Part shown: positions 1-8,457 of the stretch, piece by piece
Position numbering within the stretch: position 1 is the stretch's first letter
Layout of the letters: each line of letters opens with the position of its first letter
The notes under the pieces: generated by a model
Seen by the model: the letters and a program-made list of their open reading frames with translations, nothing else
Databases searched by the model: none
What the model was told of the DNA's origin: nothing
Assembly (NCBI GenBank): GCA_046052065.1
Contig: JBJOND010000010.1
Coordinates: 1-41,025 of the forward strand
Origin: CAINEC01 sp046052065
GTDB taxonomy: Bacteria > Bacteroidota > Bacteroidia > AKYH767-A > OLB10
Direction: 5' to 3'
DNA: 41,025 nucleotides
Made by a program: the position numbers and the translations under genes

Positions 1-342
1 AACTTCGCCATGTTTATGGCTATGAAGAGAAAGAACTTAGTGCATAGTGCAAATGGAAATCACTGGTTAAGTTTCATTGGTAGAGCAGGAGGCGGGTTTG
101 TATTTCCAAGAACTGATTGTACTATCAATAACGTTCGTCGTGATGATCAGTTTCATGTAGCAGGGTATATTATAGGAATTGATGGAGGATTACGTTACGA
201 TTTCCACCATCGTATCTTTTTTGAAAATGAAGCGAAGTGGTCATTCGTTAATTATACCTCAGCACTCTTGCCTTATCAAGGTCGCGCGCGACATCATTTT
301 TGGGCATTTGAATATATCTTTACGTTAGGATATAATTTCTAG
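1..342 (+). CDS. Outer-membrane beta-barrel protein, C-terminal fragment (5' truncated)
   Basis: The reading frame is open from base 1 and ends at a TAG at 340-342, so only the last 113 residues of a longer protein are visible. Alternating hydrophobic and polar stretches rich in Gly, Tyr and Phe, and a final strand ending in the aromatic residue Phe (LGYNF), look like the end of an outer-membrane barrel. The internal ATG at base 10 is probably not the real start because the frame continues upstream without a stop. The gene is convergent with the YiiX-like gene, 21 bp away. No family can be assigned from this fragment; barrel membership is inferred from composition and the terminal aromatic residue only. 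Confidence 0.6.
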   Translation, partial: NFAMFMAMKRKNLVHSANGNHWLSFIGRAGGGFVFPRTDCTINNVRRDDQFHVAGYIIGIDGGLRYDFHHRIFFENEAKWSFVNYTSALLPYQGRARHHFWAFEYIFTLGYNF

Positions 343-363
343 ATGCTTTTACTGATTTAGTAA

Positions 364-999
364 TCACTTTAAACGATAAACCGTTAACCGATTATCATTA
401 ATAAGTAACCCAGGATTAATTCCCATTTTTCCTTCGGGAACTTCCATCTGAAAATAGTTTTTGTAGTAATTAATCCATCCAGGGAACAACTGCTGCGTTT
501 CTGGATCTTTGAACGTCATCGGTTGCATTTTGAAAAAGTCTTGTTGCTGATTAACAGACTTGAATACATAGTAAATTAGTTCGGCACAATAAAGCTGATT
601 GCTATCGGGTAAATATTTTTCATCGTATTTTATGCCACGGTATTTTTTTACTTCTTCGTATGCTTGGATTGTCAACGACTGATATTCATTTTTTAAGCGA
701 CCAACGAAAATTGTTTGCTTAGTGCGTTGAGCGAATTTTTCTATGGAAAGAGTATCAGCAATGTTATCATACGATTCAATAATAACTAAACTTCCATTGT
801 AGTCAGTTAACATTCCTACATGAGAAAAGTAATGTCCGTTGTAATGAGGAGTAACTTTCTTTATCGCATTAGACAAATCGCCACCACCTAAATCCTGAAA
901 TAAAAAATCGCCAGCTTTCAGTTCTTGCAATCCAATTTGCTCTTGCGCAAAGGATGTTTGAAACAAAAAGCTGACGATAATTAATATGTTAAATCGCAT
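364..999 (-). CDS. YiiX/YebB-like permuted NlpC/P60 cysteine hydrolase
   Basis: A 211-residue exported protein. Residues 1-18 form a signal peptide ending in SFAQ. The body fits the YiiX-like (DUF830) permuted papain-fold family: GDFLFQ near residue 30, a His in FSHVGML (H60), a Glu in IIESYD (E75) and a Cys in LYCAEL (C138), in the circularly permuted His-then-Cys order. Such enzymes cleave amide or ester bonds, and some bacterial relatives act on cell-wall peptides or lipids; the substrate here is unknown. The start codon overlaps the sppA stop by one base (TAATG), so translation is probably coupled to sppA. Family assignment is good, physiological role open. Confidence 0.75.
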   Translation of the reverse strand: MRFNILIIVSFLFQTSFAQEQIGLQELKAGDFLFQDLGGGDLSNAIKKVTPHYNGHYFSHVGMLTDYNGSLVIIESYDNIADTLSIEKFAQRTKQTIFVGRLKNEYQSLTIQAYEEVKKYRGIKYDEKYLPDSNQLYCAELIYYVFKSVNQQQDFFKMQPMTFKDPETQQLFPGWINYYKNYFQMEVPEGKMGINPGLLINDNRLTVYRLK

Positions 1000-2762
1000 T
1001 AAAACGATAAGTTATAAAATGTTCTAGCTTGAACGCCTTGCTTGTTTTTAATAGACTGTATTTCTTTTAGAATATAATACTGATCTCCTAATGTCGATTG
1101 GAAGTACCACACTTTTGCTTCCTCTGAAAGTCCACTCATGATTTCTTCAAATGGTTCTTTTTGTTCAGGCATCGATTTAATACGATATTCTTTAATTTTT
1201 GCTAAGTCGGCCGCAATGCGTAATGCATCATTAAGGTTTCCAATCTCATCGACTAATCCAATACGTTTGGCATCAATCCCAGACCATACACGTCCCTGAG
1301 CAATACTATCGACATCTGCCTGCTTCATTTTTCTTCCTTCAGCAACTCGTGATGTAAACGTATTATAAACCTGATCAACACTTCGCTGAATAATTACTCG
1401 CTCGCTTTCAGTCATAGGGCGACTCATTGTTCCGATATCGCCATAATTGTTTGTTTTGTAGGTGTCGAATGTAATTCCTAGTTTGTTCTTAAACATATTT
1501 TGAGCGTTGAACATTAATCCGAACACACCTATAGACCCCGTTAGTGTTGTTGGTTCTGCTACAATTTTATTAGCAGCACATGAAATATAATATCCGCCAG
1601 ATGCAGCTAAGTCGCCCATAGATACAACAACAGGTTTTGCTTTTTTCGCTAATACTACTTCTCTCCAAATAACATCCGAAGCCAATGCGTCTCCACCTGG
1701 GGAATTTACTCTTAATACAATCGCTTTGATTTTATCATCTTTGCGTGCATCGGCAATTGTTTTAGCTAATGTTTCAGATCCAATTTTTTCATCATCACCT
1801 TCACCACCTGAAATCTCTCCGTTTGCGTAAATAACAGCAATTTTATCTGAAGCAGTTGAAGTTGCAACGGATGCATTTTTGTATTTACTTAAGGTGATAA
1901 ATTCAGGAGCTTCTCCTTTTTTCTTTCCTGCTTTCACACTTAAGTCATCCATGAATTCATCATAGTATGCAAGCTTATCAACTAATTTATTATCCAAGGC
2001 ATCTTTTGCTTCATTAATCTTTAAGCTGTCAGCCATTAAATTAATAGCATCAGGGGTAATCTTTCTTGAAGATGCAACATTGGTAACAATATGATTCCAG
2101 ATTGGATTTACAAAGCCTGCAATCTGTGCACGATTTTCTTCACTCATATTCTCACGGATGTAAGGCTCAACTGCACTTTTAAATTTACCATGACGTATAA
2201 TCTGTGGTTCAATCTCTAATTTATCCAACGTGCCTTTTAAAAACATAATTTCAGTTGAAAGGCCAGTAAGTGCTAAACTACCTTGAGGATTTAAATAAAT
2301 TTTATCAGCAACACTAACTAAATAATAAGCACCCTGCGAATAGTTCTCTGCGTATGCATAAATAAACTTCCCTGATTTTTTAAAATCGATTAATGCGTTA
2401 CGAATTTCTTCCATCGTAGCCATACCCATTGCAACTGATGGAACATCCAGGTAAATTCCTTTAATATGCTCGTCTGATTTAGCAAACTTAATTTCCTGTA
2501 AAATATCATTTAAACCGGGCTGACTTTTTTTACTACTTAAACTTCCAAAATCGAAATTATTAAATGGGTTTTTGGAAGTTCGTTCTGTTACTTTTTCGGA
2601 TAGTTGAATGTGTAAAACAGATCCATCTTTTACTTTGACTTCTTTAGTGTCGCCAGAAGAAACTATGGCTGCGATTAATCCAATAAATAAAAAGAAGCTA
2701 ATTATTGATGCTAATAGCACTCCGACCATTGCGGCCAGCACAGATTTTAAAAATGATTTCAT
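999..2762 (-). CDS. sppA: Signal peptide peptidase SppA, 67K type
   Basis: SppA is a membrane-bound serine protease that degrades cleaved signal peptides. The N terminus (MKSFLKSVLAAM) leads into one membrane helix of about 25 residues. The protein is the long, duplicated type with two ClpP-like halves. The catalytic Lys lies in GKFKSAVEPY in the first half, equivalent to E. coli K209. The Ser nucleophile lies in DLAASGGYY in the second half, about residue 388. Length, 587 residues, is normal. I chose the ATG at 2762 over an upstream TTG because a consensus -7 box (minus-strand TATATTTG, 2781-2788) lies just upstream of that ATG and over the TTG. Cotranscription with the YiiX-like gene is likely. 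Confidence 0.92.
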   Translation of the reverse strand: MKSFLKSVLAAMVGVLLASIISFFLFIGLIAAIVSSGDTKEVKVKDGSVLHIQLSEKVTERTSKNPFNNFDFGSLSSKKSQPGLNDILQEIKFAKSDEHIKGIYLDVPSVAMGMATMEEIRNALIDFKKSGKFIYAYAENYSQGAYYLVSVADKIYLNPQGSLALTGLSTEIMFLKGTLDKLEIEPQIIRHGKFKSAVEPYIRENMSEENRAQIAGFVNPIWNHIVTNVASSRKITPDAINLMADSLKINEAKDALDNKLVDKLAYYDEFMDDLSVKAGKKKGEAPEFITLSKYKNASVATSTASDKIAVIYANGEISGGEGDDEKIGSETLAKTIADARKDDKIKAIVLRVNSPGGDALASDVIWREVVLAKKAKPVVVSMGDLAASGGYYISCAANKIVAEPTTLTGSIGVFGLMFNAQNMFKNKLGITFDTYKTNNYGDIGTMSRPMTESERVIIQRSVDQVYNTFTSRVAEGRKMKQADVDSIAQGRVWSGIDAKRIGLVDEIGNLNDALRIAADLAKIKEYRIKSMPEQKEPFEEIMSGLSEEAKVWYFQSTLGDQYYILKEIQSIKNKQGVQARTFYNLSF

Positions 2763-2780
2763 AGGATAATTATATTTCTG

Positions 2781-2788
2781 CAAATATA
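2781..2788 (-). promoter_or_regulatory. Putative -7 box for sppA
   Basis: The minus strand reads TATATTTG, matching the Bacteroidota -7 consensus TAnnTTTG. It would place transcription start near 2777, about 15 bases before the ATG at 2762. No convincing -33 TTTG is seen at the usual distance, so this rests on the -7 box alone. Confidence 0.45.
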
Positions 2789-2801
2789 ATTGCTAATCAA
2801 A

Positions 2802-5402
2802 TTACTCTTTGATAAATTTCAAAGTAGATTGTTTTTCTCCGATTAAACGTAAAAGGTAAAATCCAGGTGATAGTGGATTTACAGGTATATTCATTTGGTT
2901 GTAAAAATCTCCATTTGAAGTCAGGATCTCGCGACCATTAACATCCACGATAGTATATTGTTGGAATTTTTCAGTTGATAAGTCAATCGTTAGTTGGTCT
3001 CTGGTAGGGTTGGGATAATACTTTAAATTCACATTATTCACAGTAGAAACTCCCGATACGCCATTAACAATAACCTCAATCGGATTGGAATTGCCATCAC
3101 AAATTCCATCATTAATGTTTATCTGGTAGGTCCCTGGTGTGTAAACCACTAATGAATCATCTGTAGCACCTGGTATAAGGAGGCCGTTTCTGTACCATTG
3201 GTATGTTCCTACAGCTCCACTTACATTAATTAAAGTAACGGAGTCGCCATTGTTAAAGGTGGTATTACCATTGGCATAGATTAGTGCTTGAGGGGAGTCA
3301 TGAACATTAAGTGTTGCTAATGGAATATTACTGTACATTGCTGGATTGGTAGCAGCAATTCTAAAACGATAAAGGTTAGAAGGAGGGATGCCCGAAGGAA
3401 TCGTAAAGGTTATGCTATTCATGATTGTAGCCGGAACAACCGCCATTGTGGTAGGGTAATCAAAATTTCCAAAATCGTCTGATAGTTGCGCGATGAATGT
3501 ATTTCCTTCGTTGAAGCTGCCAAAGGTAAATGCGCCAAACGAATATTCATGTCCTGAGCAATAGGCCCCCGATCCAACAAATGTTTGTATGTCTACCGCT
3601 CTTCCAATAATTTTTCCTTGACCAGCACCAACAGCTAATGCAGAGTAGTTATCAATAAAATCGACTCCATGCACATTGTTGCAAGGGGAAAATTCTTTCT
3701 CCCAGTTTAAGCCATTATCATTTGTTTTGAATATACCCTGATCAGTAAAAGCCCATCCAATATTAGCATCATTAAATTTTAAGCGATGAATGTATCCAGT
3801 AAATCCAACCATCGATCGATCTGTCCATGTTTGTCCTCCATCATTAGTGTATAAGATTTCTCCATTATTACTTCCAACCCATCCGTTCAACCCATCCGAA
3901 AAATTAAGGCATGTCATAGGCGCAAGTAATCCAGTCATACGTAAATACCAGTTTTGCCCTCCATCGTCGGTAGTTAAAATTTCAGCGCTGTTGGTAGCTA
4001 TAAAGCCAGTGTCGTTAGTGGCAAAATAAACATCGGTGAAGTTGTACTGAAATCCTGTGAATGCTGTTGTTTCAAAGTTCCATGTATTCCCGTAGTTAGT
4101 CGACTTTAAAATTAAATCGTTATTACCAACAGCGTAAAATATTCCATTTGGCAATCGATTTATGACATTGATATCATCAGAATAAATTGTGTTTACTAAT
4201 GACCAAGCAGTGCCGCCATTGGTAGTTCTTACTATAGTACCGCCATTTCCAACGGCAACAGCAGTATTGTTGTTAAATGATGTAATGCTTTTTAAGTTAG
4301 CAGTGATGCCTGAGTTTAAATTAGTCCATGATTGTCCATTATTTGTTGACTTTACAATTGTTCCTGCGTCACCTACAGCATAGCAAATTGATCCTGTATG
4401 ATGAATACCCCATAATTCCTGGTTGGTGACTCTGTTATCTAATGAGGTCAAACTAGCACCAGCATTATTGCTAATTGCTATTTTCCCATTGTCACCAACA
4501 GCAATGATTTTTGTAGGACTTAATCCGATACAATTGTTCAAAGGGTTTCCTAAAAGAGTGGAATTTGAGTTCCATGTTAATCCTCCATCAGAAGTAAAGA
4601 ATAACTCCCCATCTTCAGTTGTTGCAAGGTATATATTGGCATAAACAATTTTAACTGAAGTAGGAGCAGAGCCGCTAAAGGAAGATGGTGTATTAATCTG
4701 TGCATTCCAGGTCACACCATTATCTGTCGATTTGTAAAGTGTGTTGTTAAATGCAACTAATGCAGTGGCGTAAAATGTTACTATATCCATAGCATTAAAC
4801 ACTCCCGAAAAACTCGAATTAATGTTCCACGATTGTCCGAAATCGCTAGTATGTAATACGCTACCTAACGCTGTAGTTGCAATTCCATTACCATTACTTT
4901 CTATTTTAATTGAAGTCAGATTATTACCACTGACAGTATACTGGTTATTCCATGTGTTACCTCCATCAATTGTATGTTGAATCGTGTTTCCAACGCAGGC
5001 CCAACCTTCATTTAAAGAAATAAATGAAATGGCTGATGCATTAGCTCCGAAGAAACTGCTTTTTAACGACCATGAATTACCTCCATCAATGCTCAAGTAA
5101 AGTTTATTAATACTATTTAGATAATAAATCTTACCTGTGTCGATAACATTAAGGTCAATGATGTCATTATTTTGAAAACTATACTGATTGGTCCAGGTGT
5201 TACCGGCATCTGTAGTTTTTAAAATTGTCCCAGCCTCGCCGACCATCCATCCAATAGTATTATCTGCAAATGCTATTTTTTGAAGGTTGTTTCCCGTTGG
5301 ACTAGCATGCTTATACTCCCATTGAGCAAAAGATGAATTGCTGAACAATAGGGACATAAAAAACAAAGAAAAATATGTTTTAATGAATTGCTGGTTTTTC
5401 AT
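2802..5402 (-). CDS. Secreted Ycf48/BNR-like repeat protein with T9SS sorting domain
   Basis: An 866-residue secreted protein. Residues 1-26 form a signal peptide (SNSSFAQ). From about 27 to 600 there are at least ten repeats of about 45 residues carrying Asp-box-like motifs (TTDAGNTW, SIDGGNSW, STNNGQSW, TNDGGQTW) and AVGxxGTI segments. This is the Ycf48/BNR beta-propeller pattern used by Bacteroidota surface proteins. A polysaccharide-binding or Ig-like part follows, with QWYRNG at about 735. The last 75 residues form a type A T9SS C-terminal domain beginning YYPNPTRDQLTID and ending GFYLLRLIGEKQSTLKFIKE. It is predicted to be exported and attached to the cell surface. Ligand and role are unknown; it is unlikely to have the photosystem role of chloroplast Ycf48. 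Confidence 0.88.
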   Translation of the reverse strand: MKNQQFIKTYFSLFFMSLLFSNSSFAQWEYKHASPTGNNLQKIAFADNTIGWMVGEAGTILKTTDAGNTWTNQYSFQNNDIIDLNVIDTGKIYYLNSINKLYLSIDGGNSWSLKSSFFGANASAISFISLNEGWACVGNTIQHTIDGGNTWNNQYTVSGNNLTSIKIESNGNGIATTALGSVLHTSDFGQSWNINSSFSGVFNAMDIVTFYATALVAFNNTLYKSTDNGVTWNAQINTPSSFSGSAPTSVKIVYANIYLATTEDGELFFTSDGGLTWNSNSTLLGNPLNNCIGLSPTKIIAVGDNGKIAISNNAGASLTSLDNRVTNQELWGIHHTGSICYAVGDAGTIVKSTNNGQSWTNLNSGITANLKSITSFNNNTAVAVGNGGTIVRTTNGGTAWSLVNTIYSDDINVINRLPNGIFYAVGNNDLILKSTNYGNTWNFETTAFTGFQYNFTDVYFATNDTGFIATNSAEILTTDDGGQNWYLRMTGLLAPMTCLNFSDGLNGWVGSNNGEILYTNDGGQTWTDRSMVGFTGYIHRLKFNDANIGWAFTDQGIFKTNDNGLNWEKEFSPCNNVHGVDFIDNYSALAVGAGQGKIIGRAVDIQTFVGSGAYCSGHEYSFGAFTFGSFNEGNTFIAQLSDDFGNFDYPTTMAVVPATIMNSITFTIPSGIPPSNLYRFRIAATNPAMYSNIPLATLNVHDSPQALIYANGNTTFNNGDSVTLINVSGAVGTYQWYRNGLLIPGATDDSLVVYTPGTYQININDGICDGNSNPIEVIVNGVSGVSTVNNVNLKYYPNPTRDQLTIDLSTEKFQQYTIVDVNGREILTSNGDFYNQMNIPVNPLSPGFYLLRLIGEKQSTLKFIKE

Positions 5403-5458
5403 TGGTAGATTGGTTAGACCATTTCTACGAAGATATCCATTTTGGGACGTTAAAGGGT

Positions 5459-5487
5459 AAAAAAAGTCCTGCTTTTAGGCAGGACTT
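5459..5487 (-). terminator. Rho-independent terminator after the bifunctional nuclease gene
   Basis: A perfect 9-bp stem, AAGTCCTGC / GCAGGACTT (5464-5472 and 5479-5487), encloses a 6-base loop. On the minus strand it is followed by a run of seven T (5465-5459, partly within the stem). It sits directly after the nuclease stop at 5492 and ends the etfB-etfA-nuclease operon. Confidence 0.85.
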
Positions 5488-5491
5488 GATA

Positions 5492-6151
5492 TTAATCAAT
5501 ATTATCAGTTGAGTGTTCATCTTTTTTTCTTCTGGTAATCTCATCTCGTATTTTAGATGCCGTTTCGTAATCCTCATCTTCTAATGAATTGTTTAGGGCA
5601 TTGTTTAGTTCTTCGTCATCCATCCCTCTATAAACATCATATGTTGTATTTTTAGCACCTTTATGTTGAGGAGGGTAATGTTGTGGGTGTTGATTCGAAT
5701 CATCATCATTCGGTTCTAGATCCTGTCTATCGATTTCTTCCAGATTAACACCAGCAGCATTTAGGATTTTATCGTAAGTGTAAATTGCGGCATCAAAGCG
5801 AACTGCTAAAGCAATGGCGTCTGATGTTCTTGAATCGATTTGATGTTGTGTGCCATCTTTTTTAGAGGTACAACAAAGCATAGCGAAAAATACTCCCTCT
5901 TTAAAGTTATAAATGATAACTTCATCAAGGGTAATCTCAAAGGCATTGGCAAATGTTCTGAAAAGGTCATGCGTTAATGGTCGAACAGGAGCTATTTTCT
6001 CCATTTCTACAGCTATTGCTTCAGCTTCTACTTTGCCAATAATTATTGGCAAACGACGCATACCATCAACCTCCAAAAGCGTCAGAACATATGCGTTTGA
6101 AGTTGTTTGGCTGTTTTTTAGCCCGTAGATATCGAGTCTTATTTTTTTCAT
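5492..6151 (-). CDS. Bifunctional nuclease family protein (DUF151) with C-terminal UVR motif
   Basis: A 219-residue protein. Residues 1-130 match the bifunctional nuclease (BFN, DUF151) domain: MRRLPIIIGKVEAEAIA, then RPLTHDLF, then SRTSDAIALAVRF. Members have been reported to cleave DNA and RNA, and related plant proteins affect defence signalling. Residues 130-170 form a polar His/Asn/Gln-rich linker. Residues 174-210 look like a UVR motif (DDEELNNALNNSLEDEDYETA then IRDEITRR), the helical hairpin UvrB uses to contact UvrC. The combination is common in Bacteroidota. It is third in an operon, 23 bp after etfA, and closes with a strong terminator. Any tie to electron-transfer flavoprotein metabolism is unproven. 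Confidence 0.85.
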   Translation of the reverse strand: MKKIRLDIYGLKNSQTTSNAYVLTLLEVDGMRRLPIIIGKVEAEAIAVEMEKIAPVRPLTHDLFRTFANAFEITLDEVIIYNFKEGVFFAMLCCTSKKDGTQHQIDSRTSDAIALAVRFDAAIYTYDKILNAAGVNLEEIDRQDLEPNDDDSNQHPQHYPPQHKGAKNTTYDVYRGMDDEELNNALNNSLEDEDYETASKIRDEITRRKKDEHSTDNID

Positions 6152-6174
6152 ATGCTTTCGAAACTTGCTTTCGA

Positions 6175-7152
6175 TTAAGCGTTCACAGCTTTAAACTCTT
6201 TAATTGCACTGATAAGTTGTGGCACTACATCAAACGCGTCTCCAACAATGCCGTAATCAGCCGCCTTAAAGAAAGGTGCTTCAGGATCTTTATTGATAAC
6301 CACAATAACTTTAGAAGAACTTACGCCAGCTAAATGTTGGATGGCTCCTGATATACCAATGGCAATGTATAAATTAGGACTAACCGCGATTCCTGTTTGA
6401 CCAACATGCTCACTATGTGGACGCCAGTGTGCATCAGAAACCGGCTTTGAGCATGCAGTAGCAGCTCCTAATAGTTGAGCTAATTCTTCAATCATTCCCC
6501 AGTTCTCCGGACCTTTCATTCCCCGACCTGCAGAAACTACTAATTCAGCATCAGGCAATGAAATTTTATCAGATGCGCGAACGATTTCTTTAACCATTGT
6601 AGCGAAATCATTACTTCCGGTTGTTGGTGTAAAAGATTCTATATTAGCATTCTGTGGATTTTCAACAACCTTGTAAGAGTTAGGCATAAGAGCGATAACT
6701 TTATTCTCGCTACTGATAGATACATCGGCGAAAGCCTTACCTGAAAAGGCTCCTTTGCGAACCATAAATCCATTGGTTGTGTCAGGCAATGAAACAGCTC
6801 CATCTACATAAGCAGCGTTCAATTTAACTGCAACACGAGGCGCTAATCCTTTTCCTGAAAAAGAAGCTGATAAAACAACCACGTTGGCATTTTCCTTTTG
6901 AGCAGCTTGAGCGATAACAGCTCCGTAAGCCTGATTAACAAACGATTTATAAGCATCTTCAGAAACAGATAGAATTTTTGAAGCACCGTAATTGGCTAAT
7001 TTATTTAGCTCATCGGATGAAACGTTTCCAATTGAAATGGCAACAAGGTTAGTTCCTAATTGTTGAGCAATTGCAGCTCCGTATGAAACAACTTCAAAAC
7101 TCGATTTTTTGAATTTGCCTTCTGCGTGTTCTGTATAAACTAAAACTGACAT
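6175..7152 (-). CDS. etfA: Electron transfer flavoprotein alpha subunit
   Basis: ETF accepts electrons from acyl-CoA and other dehydrogenases on its FAD and passes them to ETF:quinone oxidoreductase. Length, 325 residues, is usual for the alpha (FixB) subunit. The C-terminal FAD-binding part is clear: SAGRGMKGPENW at about 203, PVSDAHWRPHSEHVGQTG at about 238, then GISGAIQHLAG and INKDPEAPFFKAADYGIVGD near the end. The N-terminal half is the adenine-nucleotide-like alpha/beta domain. It starts 24 bp after etfB and is cotranscribed with it; both are cytoplasmic and form a heterodimer. Confidence 0.95.
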   Translation of the reverse strand: MSVLVYTEHAEGKFKKSSFEVVSYGAAIAQQLGTNLVAISIGNVSSDELNKLANYGASKILSVSEDAYKSFVNQAYGAVIAQAAQKENANVVVLSASFSGKGLAPRVAVKLNAAYVDGAVSLPDTTNGFMVRKGAFSGKAFADVSISSENKVIALMPNSYKVVENPQNANIESFTPTTGSNDFATMVKEIVRASDKISLPDAELVVSAGRGMKGPENWGMIEELAQLLGAATACSKPVSDAHWRPHSEHVGQTGIAVSPNLYIAIGISGAIQHLAGVSSSKVIVVINKDPEAPFFKAADYGIVGDAFDVVPQLISAIKEFKAVNA

Positions 7153-7176
7153 ATCGTTGTGTTTTATTATTTTGAA

Positions 7177-7917
7177 TTAAATAACTTTTGCTTCTTGATT
7201 AAGTAAATTTACTAAACCTTTCACGTCATCGGCATTCACCAATTTCACCTGACTTCTAGGGGCTGGTTTGTCATATTGGGTGATAGCTTGCAATGTAGGA
7301 ACATCTGACGGCTCAATAACCGCTAATGTTTTTGTTCTTGCACTCATAATACCACGCATACCAGCAATACGAGGTTCTGCCATTCCTTCAGATGCACTTG
7401 CTACTAATGGAAGTGGGCAAGAAATAACTTCTTTACCACCTTCAATTTCTCTTTCTAGTGTAGCTGTGGTTCCATCAAGGGTTAAGGACTTAACAATTGA
7501 TATTGATGGAATGTTCAATAATTCTGCAATCATAGAACCTACCTGCGCTCCGTTATAGTCAATTGATTCACGACCTGTTAAAATCAAATCGAATCCTTGC
7601 TCTTTAGCATAATTAGCAATTTGAGAAGCTACAAAAAAGGCATCTCTAGCATTTGCATTAATACGAACAGCATCGGACGCACCAATTGCTAAAGCCTTAC
7701 GAATAGTTGGTTCTGCAGCAGCATCGCCCACATGAATAACAGTTACTGTTGATCCAGCGTTAGCTTCAGAAATTTCTAGTGCTCTTGTAAGAGCTATTTC
7801 ATCGTAGGGATTGATGATATAGGTAACACCGTTGGATACAAACGACTTATGGTCATCTGTAAAATTGATTTTTGTAGTAGTGTCGGGAACGTTGCTAATG
7901 CAAACTAAAATTTTCAT
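7177..7917 (-). CDS. etfB: Electron transfer flavoprotein beta subunit
   Basis: A 246-residue beta (FixA) subunit that binds AMP and pairs with EtfA. It begins MKILVCISNVPDTTTKI. It shows the conserved NPYDEIALTRALE, the GASDAVRIN segment, and the recognition-loop region DLILTGRESIDYNGAQVG followed by EREIEGGKEVI. I chose the ATG at 7917. An in-frame extension to 7965 would begin upstream of the putative promoter, whose -7 box (minus-strand TATCTTTG, 7943-7950) puts transcription start near 7939, and would add residues absent from the family. It is the first gene of the etfB-etfA-nuclease operon. Confidence 0.95.
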   Translation of the reverse strand: MKILVCISNVPDTTTKINFTDDHKSFVSNGVTYIINPYDEIALTRALEISEANAGSTVTVIHVGDAAAEPTIRKALAIGASDAVRINANARDAFFVASQIANYAKEQGFDLILTGRESIDYNGAQVGSMIAELLNIPSISIVKSLTLDGTTATLEREIEGGKEVISCPLPLVASASEGMAEPRIAGMRGIMSARTKTLAVIEPSDVPTLQAITQYDKPAPRSQVKLVNADDVKGLVNLLNQEAKVI

Positions 7918-7942
7918 AATTGTCTCGTTACTTTCAATGGTG

Positions 7943-7950
7943 CAAAGATA
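7943..7950 (-). promoter_or_regulatory. Putative -7 box of the etfBA operon
   Basis: Minus-strand TATCTTTG matches TAnnTTTG exactly. Predicted transcription start is near 7939, giving a leader of about 20 bases to the etfB ATG at 7917. The -33 element is weak: a TTTAG lies only about 14 bp away. Confidence 0.5.
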
Positions 7951-8005
7951 CTGAGCCAACTCCACTAAAAAAAGAAAATAAGCTGATAATACATTACAAA
8001 ATACC

Positions 8006-8034
8006 TTGATATCAACCAGCGAATATTACTTTTG
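8006..8034 (+). promoter_or_regulatory. Putative Bacteroidota promoter for the TPR protein gene
   Basis: TTG at 8006-8008 and TACTTTTG at 8027-8034 are separated by 18 bp, matching the -33/-7 arrangement. Transcription would start near 8038, so an in-frame ATG at 8032 lies inside the promoter and the ATG at 8056 is the true start. Confidence 0.55.
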
Positions 8035-8055
8035 TGGGCACAGAAAATCACAACC

Positions 8056-8379
8056 ATGGAAGATCGCATCAAAATGCTTAAGGAGTATATTCAAGATGAT
8101 CCTTCAGATACATTCTCTCGCTATGCATTGGCGCTCGAGTATGCTAAAGCAGGCGAGGCCTCAAAAGCCATCGAGTACCTAAAGCAACTTCGGATTATTG
8201 ATTCAGAATACCTTGCGCTCTATTATCAATTGGGAAAGTTGTTACAACAAATTGGTTTGTTAGACGCTGCTATAGAAGTGTTTAAAGCTGGTATTGCAGT
8301 GGCTCAGAAACAGCAAAACCGCCATACAGAAAGCGAATTGCGTGGTGCATTAATGCAATTAACAGACGATAATGAATAG
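8056..8379 (+). CDS. Small TPR-repeat protein
   Basis: A 107-residue cytoplasmic protein (no signal peptide) starting MEDRIKMLKEYIQDDPSD. Two or three tetratricopeptide-like helical hairpins are visible: FSRYALALEYAKAGEASKAIEYLKQL (about 20-45), YLALYYQLGKLLQQIGLLDA followed by a helix ending AGIAVA (about 53-83), and a partial third one. TPRs mediate protein-protein contacts; the partner is unknown. The start was moved from 8032 to 8056 because the promoter -7 box overlaps the earlier ATG. Similar single-domain TPR proteins are widespread in Bacteroidota. It lies between the divergent etf operon and pdhB. Confidence 0.8.
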   Translation: MEDRIKMLKEYIQDDPSDTFSRYALALEYAKAGEASKAIEYLKQLRIIDSEYLALYYQLGKLLQQIGLLDAAIEVFKAGIAVAQKQQNRHTESELRGALMQLTDDNE

Positions 8380-8404
8380 TTTTTTGGTTTTATTACATCT
8401 TTTA

Positions 8405-8435
8405 TTTTTTTGTTAAGTGGTTAACTTTATTTTTG
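8405..8435 (+). promoter_or_regulatory. Putative promoter of pdhB
   Basis: TTTTTTG ending at 8412 and a consensus -7 box TATTTTTG at 8428-8435 are separated by 15 bp, slightly shorter than usual. Predicted start is near 8439, about 19 bases before the ATG. Confidence 0.45.
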
Positions 8436-8457
8436 TCACTCGAAAAAAACAATAATC

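Noticed and set aside
3790..4644. Three plus-strand open frames opposite the Ycf48-like gene
   Set aside because: They are antisense shadows of the repetitive minus-strand coding sequence, with no promoter and odd composition.
2900..5400. Repeats that might be a CRISPR array or tandem DNA repeat
   Set aside because: The repeats are degenerate at DNA level and are explained by protein repeats of the Ycf48-like propeller.
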